9,229 bases of DNA from CAG-533 sp022779465. GTDB lineage: Bacteria > Bacillota_I > Bacilli_A > RF39 > UBA660. Position numbers and translations under genes: made by a program. Below, piece after piece: positions 1 to 5,842 of the stretch (positions are counted from its first letter, which is position 1; every line of letters starts with the position of its first letter). The stretch covers positions 1 to 9,229 of the forward strand of contig JALFTB010000024.1 in assembly GCA_022779465.1 (NCBI GenBank). The letters are read 5' to 3'. The notes beneath the pieces were generated by a model, which worked only from the letters and a program-made list of their open reading frames with translations, did not search any database and was not told the origin of the DNA.

Positions 1-2
1 GC

Positions 3-46
3 ATATTAAAAGGACGATAAGTCCTTTAAGTTTGATATTTTAATAT
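3..46 (-). terminator. Nested inverted repeat, possible weak terminator of the small-ORF transcript
   Basis: Minus strand: AAAGGAC (27-21), loop TTATC, and GTCCTTT (15-9) followed by only one more T. An outer pair ATATTAAAA (46-38) / TTTTAATAT (11-3) shares three bases with the inner stem. It lies about 40 bases after the 26-codon frame and could end that transcript. The T-tract is short. No other feature was seen in 1-85. Confidence 0.35.
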
Positions 47-85
47 ATAGATAAGTTTTTCATTCTAGATATTAGATTTGTTTAT

Positions 86-166
86 TTATTTCATAGTTAT
101 ATAAGTTAGAATAATAGATAATATGATTAAAATAAATAGCAAGATAAGTGATTTAATTTTCTTCAT
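86..166 (-). CDS. Possible 26-residue single-helix membrane peptide
   Basis: ATG at 166 to TAA at 86 encodes MKKIK, then about 18 uncharged, mostly Ile/Leu residues (SLILLFILIILSIILTYI), then TMK. This is the shape of a small membrane peptide with a positive inner end. The start overlaps the end of the upstream frame by 14 bases in another frame, and AGGAG directly abuts the ATG, too close for efficient initiation unless translation is coupled. Small hydrophobic peptides of this kind include type I toxins and regulators, but nothing here assigns a role. AT-rich DNA favours Ile/Leu/Phe codons, so chance is a real alternative. Confidence 0.35.
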   Translation of the reverse strand: MKKIKSLILLFILIILSIILTYITMK

Positions 167-308
167 CTCCTAGTTGTTCATTTTGAAGATATGAATAAAT
201 ACCAGTAAATTCTTCTTGATATAGAGTGATGAATTCTTGAGCTTTTGATTCAATAGTTTCATTAGTGATAACTTTATCTTTGCTGCCATAAAGAATATTA
301 TTTTTCAT
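153..308 (-). CDS. Possible small protein, 51 residues, perhaps with a broken start
   Basis: The frame from ATG at 308 to TAA at 153 encodes a charged, soluble-looking peptide starting MKNNILYG and ending QLGDEEN. No homology is recognised. The ATG has no ribosome binding site. The open frame continues upstream without a usable start to a TGA near 353. An ATG at 354 in the next frame (MNQKK...) enters an A7 run, and losing one A there would join it to this frame as a 67-residue protein (MNQKKGYLLNPYAYD...). It may be a frameshifted small gene, a gene relying on slippage, or chance. It lies about 65-70 bases downstream of the predicted start from the 379-407 promoter, which supports transcription. 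Confidence 0.4.
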   Translation of the reverse strand: MKNNILYGSKDKVITNETIESKAQEFITLYQEEFTGIYSYLQNEQLGDEEN

Positions 309-378
309 ATCATAAGCATAGGGATTTAGTAAATATCCTTTTTTTCTGATTCATTTTTTATTTTTCTTTTATAAGATG

Positions 379-407
379 AGTATAACAATTCTTAATATTA
401 TTTTAAA
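379..407 (-). promoter_or_regulatory. Extended -10 promoter reading left, downstream of murB
   Basis: Minus strand: TTTAAA (407-402, 4 of 6 to TTGACA), a 17-base spacer, and TATACT (384-379, 5 of 6) preceded by TGT, giving a TGn extended -10. Predicted start is near 372. It is the best-looking promoter in the window and points into a stretch with only small reading frames, so a small transcript or small proteins are likely there. Confidence 0.6.
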
Positions 408-428
408 CATACTTGTGGTTTACTTCAA

Positions 429-450
429 TAAAAAAAGCACTTATGTGCTT
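429..450 (-). terminator. Intrinsic terminator after murB
   Basis: Minus strand: AAGCAC (450-445), loop ATAA, and GTGCTT (440-435), followed by five more T. The last two bases of the murB TAA stop begin the stem. Confidence 0.82.
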
Positions 451-1312
451 ATTTGATTATTTGTTGTTCAAGGATTAAATCAATATTATAGTGTTTTTTT
501 ACTTCTTTAGTGATATGTTTGATTAATGATTTAATATCTTTGCTGGTGGCATTACCAGTATTAATGATGAAATTAGCATGTTTAGTTGATATTTGAGCAC
601 CACCTATTTTGTAACCTTTCAAACCTAAATCTTCGATTAATTTACCAGCAAATAAACCTTCAGGGTTTCTAAAGACAGAGCCAGCGGAGGGATATTCTAG
701 AGGCTGAGTTGCTAATCTTTTTTCTAAACGTTCTTTAACTAGGTTTATAGATTCTTCTTTAGTTCCTGGTTTTAGAGTTAAAGTTGCTTTTAAAATAATT
801 ATATCTCTAGTTTTTAAATTTGAGCAGCGATAAGAAAATGATAAGTCATTCTTTTTTAGGAGTTTAACTTTATTATTTTCAAGAACTTCTAGTTCAGTGA
901 TATAGTTTGATATTTCATCTTTATAAGCACCAGCATTACCAATAATTGATGCACCTAAGGATCCAGGAATTCCACTAGCCCATTCTAATCCGGTTAAATT
1001 ATGATTAATTGCTTCTTTTGATAAGTTTATTAATAAGTTAGATGAACCTGAGATTATTTTATTTTTATCGATAGTTAATTCATTAAATTCAGGCTTAATT
1101 ACGACTCCTTTATAGTGATCAGGCAAAATTATATTAGAACCATTACCAAGTATAAAATATTTTTTATTATTATCTTTTAAATATTTAATTAAATTAGTTA
1201 GTTTAACAACATTATTAACTATTATAAGATAATCACATATTGAATGAATTTTATAAGTATTATAGTCATATAAATCTTGTTTTTTATATACTTTTCCATA
1301 GTTAGAGTACAT
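449..1312 (-). CDS. murB: UDP-N-acetylenolpyruvoylglucosamine reductase (MurB)
   Basis: FAD enzyme that reduces UDP-GlcNAc-enolpyruvate to UDP-MurNAc with NADPH, the second committed step of peptidoglycan synthesis, in the cytoplasm. The 287 residues show the FAD-binding pieces LGNGSNIIL (55-63) and SGIPGSLGASIIGNAGAY (113-130). SYRCSNLK (160-167) carries the Tyr-Arg pair. The active-site stretch SAGSVFRNP has the expected proton-donor Ser212. AGKLIEDLGLKG and GGAQISTKHANFIIN follow. Length fits the short MurB type of firmicutes. The end is LILEQQIIK rather than the common LEPEV form, and E282 probably supplies the catalytic glutamate. AGGTG lies 5 bases before the ATG. It sits alone between two terminators, not in a division/cell-wall cluster. 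Confidence 0.96.
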   Translation of the reverse strand: MYSNYGKVYKKQDLYDYNTYKIHSICDYLIIVNNVVKLTNLIKYLKDNNKKYFILGNGSNIILPDHYKGVVIKPEFNELTIDKNKIISGSSNLLINLSKEAINHNLTGLEWASGIPGSLGASIIGNAGAYKDEISNYITELEVLENNKVKLLKKNDLSFSYRCSNLKTRDIIILKATLTLKPGTKEESINLVKERLEKRLATQPLEYPSAGSVFRNPEGLFAGKLIEDLGLKGYKIGGAQISTKHANFIINTGNATSKDIKSLIKHITKEVKKHYNIDLILEQQIIK

Positions 1313-1328
1313 ATTATCACCTAAATTA

Positions 1329-1334
1329 ATTATA
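1329..1334 (-). promoter_or_regulatory. Possible -10 element before murB
   Basis: A perfect TATAAT reads on the minus strand just upstream of the murB ribosome binding site. No good -35 hexamer exists 16-18 bases upstream, because that space is taken by the terminator stem. murB follows a strong terminator and needs either its own promoter or read-through. In AT-rich DNA this hexamer could be chance. Confidence 0.28.
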
Positions 1335-1345
1335 TTCTATTTTAT

Positions 1346-1372
1346 AAAAAAAAGCATCTAATTGATGCTTTT
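1346..1372 (-). terminator. Intrinsic terminator after the sigma operon
   Basis: Minus strand: AAAAGCATC (1372-1364), loop AATTA, and GATGCTTTT (1358-1350) form a 9-bp stem running into eight T (1353-1346). The stop codon TAG begins in the loop, so the last sense codons lie in the 5' arm. Confidence 0.88.
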
Positions 1373-3349
1373 AGGTTTGTTTTGTTTAATTTTAGGAATT
1401 AATTCTTGAAATTCAATAATAAAGTCTGCAACTAAATCTTTATTAGCTAGAATTAATGTTTTTTCTTCTTCTGTAAAGCCTTGGTCATCGTCTTTAAACA
1501 AATCTTCATTATTTAAAGGTTTTAAGGTAAGAAGAAGCATTAACTTGGTACCAATAATTGAATTTAATTTTGAGAATGAAGGAAGTTTTGTTAATTCTAA
1601 CATAGGTATGTCTTGTCTAGTGTATTGCTTTTTTGATTTAGAATTATACATTGTTAAAGCTTCACTTCTAACATAAGGAATAATAGTTTTTAACATTTCT
1701 TTTTCAATAGGAAGTAATTCTTCAAGATGGTCTTCATTAAATTTAGGACCATAGGCTTTTTTTAATAAGGTTTTATCTTCAGATGGAAGAAATGTAAATA
1801 TAACATTTACTACTAGATGTTTGGGAATGTCTGACATTTCTTGGAAAAGCCCAGTTGTTTCATTTTTAGGTACCTGATCCGAAGTAACTCTTAATTGTCT
1901 TAAAGTCCTTGGTAATACCCTATATATCAATCTTGTTAGATGATGTTGATCTGCTTCAGTAATGATATTTTCTTTTTTAAATACATATTCATCATTATAA
2001 TATTTTTTTATTATATTTTGACTAGCTTTATCTAGATGTTCAATCGCTAAAGTTAATTCTGATTTTGAATATGCTGGAAAATATTTAGTTAAACGACATG
2101 TTCTTATTAAACGATTTAAAAAGATTGGATCATATTCTTCTAAATTATCATCATTTATATTTTTTAAGGCTATAAAGTCACGATTATGTTGTAATCGACG
2201 TAAAGCTTTAACTTCTTGTTGTCTAATTCTTTCACGATTTACATTAAACATTTTACCGACTTCAACTAAGGTTTTTTTACGATGTCCAAGAAGTCCAAAG
2301 CGGTGAATAATGATTTGTCTTTCTCTTTCTGGCATTTTTGTATTAAATAAAGCTGTAATAATAGCTTCTTTAAAATCTTCATTTATAAATTCTTCTTCTA
2401 TTGCGGGAGCTTCATCGGCAATAAAATCTGATAATTTACTTTCAGAATCTTCTGACGTTACTGGTGAATCTAGACTTGCATCGACTCTAGCAATGGTTTC
2501 TAAATCTTTAATTTGGTTTTCAGTTAAACCGGATACTTTTGCCAGTTCAGAAATACTTGGATTATGTCCGGTTTCATCTTGAATCATTTTTCTAGCTCTA
2601 TCTAATTTACGAAAGTTTCCTCTAACATTTTCTGAATATCTAATGGTTGAAGTGGAAGTACTTAAAAACCTTTTAATTGATTGTTTAATCCACCATATTG
2701 CATAAGTTGAAAACATATATCCTTTATTAATGTCAAATTTTTCAATAGCTTTACTTAAACCGAAAACTCCTTCTTGAATTAAATCACCGATAGTTATTTG
2801 ATTGGTTTGTAAGTTAAATTTTTTAGCAACAGAAATAATTAATCTAATATTATGATTGATTAAGTCATCACGAGCAGTCATATTTCCATTTTGAGCTTTT
2901 ATAATTAAGTCTCTGGTCTCTTCAGGAGTTAATAGACGATACTGTCTAATTTCATTAAAAAACATAGTTTGAGATTCACCAACATAGCTTTTAACACTTT
3001 GAGAAGTACTTTCAGATAAATCTAATTTATTGACATCAATATTATTTTTATCACAATATATTTCAACTACTTGGCATGTTATCTCATCGGTAAATAATTC
3101 TTCTAAAGAGTTTCCTTCGATGTATGGTAAGTATTTATTCATAATAGATGTTAGTAAAGTATTTACTACGTCGTTTTCTAAAAGAATTTCATCGATTAAT
3201 TCATAAGTAATATTATCTTGAGTACTTCTTAATAAATCAGAAAAATAATTTGTGATTTTAGTTAGACTTTTTAAGTTTTCACTTGGTCTAGAACTTACTT
3301 TAATGTTATCTTTTATATACTTTTTGATAATTGATTTGATTTGTTCCAT
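1358..3349 (-). CDS. Sigma-70 family RNA polymerase sigma factor with repeat-bearing C-terminal extension
   Basis: A 663-residue sigma factor that should bind core RNA polymerase and direct promoter recognition. Residues 1-127 are an extension; about 47-106 vaguely resembles region 1.1. Region 1.2 is near 128-160. Region 2 (161-232) has DLIQEG (189-194) and FSTYAIWWIKQSIKRFL with W219-W220. Region 3 is near 246-320 and includes a sigma-finger-like SLDSPV...LSDFIADE. Region 4 (325-388) ends with VNRERIRQQEVKALRRLQ, close to housekeeping sigma factors. About 270 further residues follow, absent from normal RpoD, with two copies of the partner protein's repeat near 428-486 (KKYYNDEY) and 505-568 (KKAYGPKF). 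The ATG follows GAGG with 9-base spacing, placed inside the end of the preceding gene, so coupling is likely. It could be a divergent primary sigma, but RIPVHM is replaced by RYSENV and no dnaG is adjacent, so an alternative group 2-like sigma is favoured. Confidence 0.9.
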   Translation of the reverse strand: MEQIKSIIKKYIKDNIKVSSRPSENLKSLTKITNYFSDLLRSTQDNITYELIDEILLENDVVNTLLTSIMNKYLPYIEGNSLEELFTDEITCQVVEIYCDKNNIDVNKLDLSESTSQSVKSYVGESQTMFFNEIRQYRLLTPEETRDLIIKAQNGNMTARDDLINHNIRLIISVAKKFNLQTNQITIGDLIQEGVFGLSKAIEKFDINKGYMFSTYAIWWIKQSIKRFLSTSTSTIRYSENVRGNFRKLDRARKMIQDETGHNPSISELAKVSGLTENQIKDLETIARVDASLDSPVTSEDSESKLSDFIADEAPAIEEEFINEDFKEAIITALFNTKMPERERQIIIHRFGLLGHRKKTLVEVGKMFNVNRERIRQQEVKALRRLQHNRDFIALKNINDDNLEEYDPIFLNRLIRTCRLTKYFPAYSKSELTLAIEHLDKASQNIIKKYYNDEYVFKKENIITEADQHHLTRLIYRVLPRTLRQLRVTSDQVPKNETTGLFQEMSDIPKHLVVNVIFTFLPSEDKTLLKKAYGPKFNEDHLEELLPIEKEMLKTIIPYVRSEALTMYNSKSKKQYTRQDIPMLELTKLPSFSKLNSIIGTKLMLLLTLKPLNNEDLFKDDDQGFTEEEKTLILANKDLVADFIIEFQELIPKIKQNKPKSIN
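1646..2068 (-). repeat. Two copies of the sigma-partner helical repeat in the sigma C-terminal extension
   Basis: Residues 428-486 and 505-568 of the sigma factor follow the layout of the repeats in the neighbouring 799-residue protein. A helix ends in a hydrophobic pair, an IIKKYY or LLKKAY helix leads into an (N/G)-x-x-(Y/F) turn, and an amphipathic helix ends in a basic stretch (LIYRVLPRTLRQL). The match was made by eye and is weaker than that among the six repeats of the partner. Confidence 0.55.
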
Positions 3350-3353
3350 ATTA

Positions 3354-5753
3354 TTATTCCTCTCTGCTTATTGGTTTAATTTGATTTCCTTTTAATTCTT
3401 TAATTTGTGATTTATATAGTGATGACATGATTAGGTCATATATTTCGTCAAAGTTATCTTTAAATTTTGACATAACTTTTTGAGTTATAGTTTGAATTTG
3501 CTCTGCGGTAAGGTCAAAGAATAAACATATTTTTTCTATACTATATGGGCCATCTTCTACTATACCTACTCTTAATGCAAAGATTATTAGTTCTTTATTA
3601 GTAAATGTATTATTTAAATTCTTGGCAGCTAGAATTTGAGCTAAATTAAGTAATTCATTTAAATCTAATTTTTTTTCTTCTGGTTTTTTAACTAGTTCAG
3701 GATTTTGAAGTAAAGAACTTATTCTTGGATAAATGATATTTATGACTGTTTTCTTCATGGTATTTGGTAATTTAACATAAACTGGATTTTCTAAATCGTA
3801 ACCATGATAAGCATAAACTAATTCTCTTGTTTCTGGAGCTAATGATAATAAGGCTTTATCAATTTCTTCTTTAGTGAAACTATTAAATGTTACATAAATA
3901 GATTCATTTGGTTCTGGTAGTTTACTGCCATTTTTCATTTTATTAACAATGTAATAAAATTGATGTTTAGTTTTTTCATCGGCATTGCTTATGTCATATC
4001 TTGATAAATCTTCACCAAATAATGTTTTGATTATTTCTTTTTCTTTTGGTTTTAAATCATTATATCTTTTCATTACTTCTTCAGTAGGTATACCTTTTCT
4101 TCTTAGATATAATTCAAATGAGACAGCTGGTTTACTTCTTTTAGGTTTTGGTGGTTCTTCTTCTTTTTTAGCTTCACGCTTTGCTAAATCTTTTTTTATT
4201 CTACTAAGAAAATTATTTATTCTAGATTCATCGATATAGTCTAAACGATTCCACTCGGTTAGATCTTCACCAAATTTTTGATGAAGTAAATCTTGACACT
4301 CTTTTGAATAGGTACTAATAATTTCATTGACAATATCAAGAGTTGTTTCTGGTAAACGTTCTAGTAATGTTTTATGAGGAGTAGTTTTTCTTTTACCAGT
4401 TTGAGGATCTATTCCATATGCATCTTTAATTGCAGCACGAATACTAACTTGATAGTTACGATTTATACTTTGTAAAGTGCAGAAATCTTCACCATATAAT
4501 TTTTTAATTTGATTTTGAAGATCTTTTGAAAGATATGGATATTTGCGATCAATTTCTGCTTCAGTTAGACCGAAAAATCCTAAGAATGAATATAAGGTTT
4601 CAACCTTTGGTTCACGATGTTTGAATTCACCTTTTTCTTTATCAAAACTTTTTACCATTTTAGCTACGATACTATAGATGGCTTGTTCAGATTGTTTATC
4701 TAATCTATTTTGTTGTCTTAGGTTTTTACCGAACTTTTCATAAATTAATTTTCTTTGTTTTAATGGAAGGGTTTCAACATAAGCTTTGATTTGTTCATAA
4801 GTTGCAAATGATAAACGTTCTTCTAAGGATTTAATTCTAGGTTGATATTTTTCTTTACCAGTCATTTTGAAAACAAATATTTTACGTATTTCGGATTTAA
4901 GATAAGATTTTTCACTAGATGAAACTGATTGAAGGGTACAGAAGTCTTCACCATATAATCTTTTGATTAAATTGATTTTACCATCGTTACATTGATCTAA
5001 AAGGATATCAGTATCTTTTCTGGAATAACCTAATTGAGCAGCATGTTCATATATTGTTGTTGGCTCTGTTATTATATTATTTTTAGTTGGCGTAATGGTT
5101 GGTGCAATATTTTTTGAAACATCTTTTTCTCTTAATGTTTCGCTTTTAATTGCTTGTGGTGATATTTCTAATCTAGCAGCATATTTTATGATTTGAGATT
5201 TATATTTCATAACAACTGCAATAACTTCAGAGATTTCTATTTTTAATTTTTCAGCAATTTGATATTCAAGATATGGTCTTTCATAAAAACCATATCTTAA
5301 TTTTAATATTTCTTTAGTCTGTTTACTTGAATATAATTCGAATTGATCAATTATGTAGTTTGTTAATCTAGGCGATTGATCAGGGATTACATTTAGATTT
5401 AATTCATTAATAACCGTTTGGGCAAATCTTTGTCCTTCTGCTTTTAGAGATGTTTGAGGAAACTCTTTTAAGAAATCATTTATATTTACAATAATACATT
5501 CTGATGCATATGAAGTAAATGAACCTTTCTCTTTATCATATGTGTCGATTGCATTACTTAAACCTGTTAAACCTAAAGAAAAGATGACATTATAAGTGTA
5601 TGGTGTATTATTAAAGTTATCCTTAATAATTTGATCTATTAATTTAAAATTATGTTTTGCTAAAGTATTTTTAGCTCCTTTTTTACCTTCTTTTATATCT
5701 TGTAAATATTTTCTTGTTTGTTCTTCACTTAAAAATTCTAAATATTCTTTCAT
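3354..5753 (-). CDS. Degenerate sigma-70-like protein with six helical repeats
   Basis: This is a 799-residue cytoplasmic protein that I do not recognise as a named family. Residues 1-97 follow sigma-70 regions 1.2-2: LSEEQT, then DKEKGSFTSYA at 73-83. The melting pair WW is replaced by E85-C86, and DLIQEG is reduced to NVIFSLG (55-61). Residues 136-192 resemble region 4 (KEILKLRYGF, EYQIAEKL) without the RERIRQ recognition helix. After a Pro/Thr/Asn linker come six repeats at about 233-300, 309-370, 386-453, 462-523, 545-610 and 619-684, each with a core such as LYGEDF, KFGEDL or LFGEDL. A Lys/Glu/Pro linker (525-543) precedes repeat five. Residues 713-770 look like another region 4 helix-turn-helix. 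The start is supported by AAAGGGG nine bases upstream. It is likely translationally coupled to the complete sigma factor downstream. An accessory or regulatory role in transcription initiation is inference. Confidence 0.85.
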   Translation of the reverse strand: MKEYLEFLSEEQTRKYLQDIKEGKKGAKNTLAKHNFKLIDQIIKDNFNNTPYTYNVIFSLGLTGLSNAIDTYDKEKGSFTSYASECIIVNINDFLKEFPQTSLKAEGQRFAQTVINELNLNVIPDQSPRLTNYIIDQFELYSSKQTKEILKLRYGFYERPYLEYQIAEKLKIEISEVIAVVMKYKSQIIKYAARLEISPQAIKSETLREKDVSKNIAPTITPTKNNIITEPTTIYEHAAQLGYSRKDTDILLDQCNDGKINLIKRLYGEDFCTLQSVSSSEKSYLKSEIRKIFVFKMTGKEKYQPRIKSLEERLSFATYEQIKAYVETLPLKQRKLIYEKFGKNLRQQNRLDKQSEQAIYSIVAKMVKSFDKEKGEFKHREPKVETLYSFLGFFGLTEAEIDRKYPYLSKDLQNQIKKLYGEDFCTLQSINRNYQVSIRAAIKDAYGIDPQTGKRKTTPHKTLLERLPETTLDIVNEIISTYSKECQDLLHQKFGEDLTEWNRLDYIDESRINNFLSRIKKDLAKREAKKEEEPPKPKRSKPAVSFELYLRRKGIPTEEVMKRYNDLKPKEKEIIKTLFGEDLSRYDISNADEKTKHQFYYIVNKMKNGSKLPEPNESIYVTFNSFTKEEIDKALLSLAPETRELVYAYHGYDLENPVYVKLPNTMKKTVINIIYPRISSLLQNPELVKKPEEKKLDLNELLNLAQILAAKNLNNTFTNKELIIFALRVGIVEDGPYSIEKICLFFDLTAEQIQTITQKVMSKFKDNFDEIYDLIMSSLYKSQIKELKGNQIKPISREE
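4140..5057 (-). repeat. Tandem 153-codon duplication inside the 799-residue protein
   Basis: Residues 233-385 and 386-538 (4599-5057 and 4140-4598) form two copies of a two-repeat unit in exact register. LYGEDFCTLQS occurs at 266-276 and 419-429, and the KFG/NRLD landmarks at 340-352 recur at 493-505, always 153 residues apart. The 11-residue match is encoded with 8 base differences in 33, all synonymous. The duplication is therefore old and the motif has been conserved at protein level. Confidence 0.85.
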
Positions 5754-5781
5754 ATCACAAAACCCCTTTCGTTTGGGTCAT

Positions 5782-5810
5782 ATAGTACAACAAAATGCCT
5801 AAAAAATCAA
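5782..5810 (-). promoter_or_regulatory. Candidate promoter of the sigma-like operon
   Basis: Minus strand: TTGATT (5810-5805), a 17-base spacer, and TACTAT (5787-5782). Each hexamer matches 4 of 6 positions of the housekeeping consensus. It lies directly after the valS terminator and about 30 bases before the ATG of the 799-residue protein. Predicted transcription start is near 5775. The match is moderate, and recognition by the downstream sigma factor itself is possible but not testable here. Confidence 0.5.
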
Positions 5811-5811
5811 G

Positions 5812-5842
5812 AAAAAACTACTAATCTATTGAGTTAGTAGTT
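5812..5842 (-). terminator. Intrinsic terminator after valS
   Basis: On the minus strand, AACTACTAA (5842-5834), a 9-base loop, and TTAGTAGTT (5824-5816) form a 9-bp stem followed by T-rich sequence (5817-5812). The valS TAG stop lies in the loop, so the terminator is built from the last codons of the gene. It separates the valS operon from the sigma-like operon. Confidence 0.85.

Noticed and set aside
1..50. A second T-box at the left edge because of the CGTCCTTT sequence
   Set aside because: No TGGNACC core is present on the minus strand upstream of it; only a simple hairpin remains.
2310..2582. Plus-strand 90-codon open frame
   Set aside because: Antisense to the sigma region 3/4 coding sequence, no ribosome binding site, Ser-rich shadow composition.
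1358..3349. Naming the sigma factor rpoD/sigA
   Set aside because: Regions 2.4-3.0 diverge from primary sigma factors, a 270-residue extension follows region 4, and dnaG is not adjacent. A divergent primary sigma remains possible but cannot be claimed.
3985..4239. Plus-strand 84-codon open frame
   Set aside because: Antisense to repeat five and the Lys/Glu/Pro linker of the 799-residue protein; no own signals.
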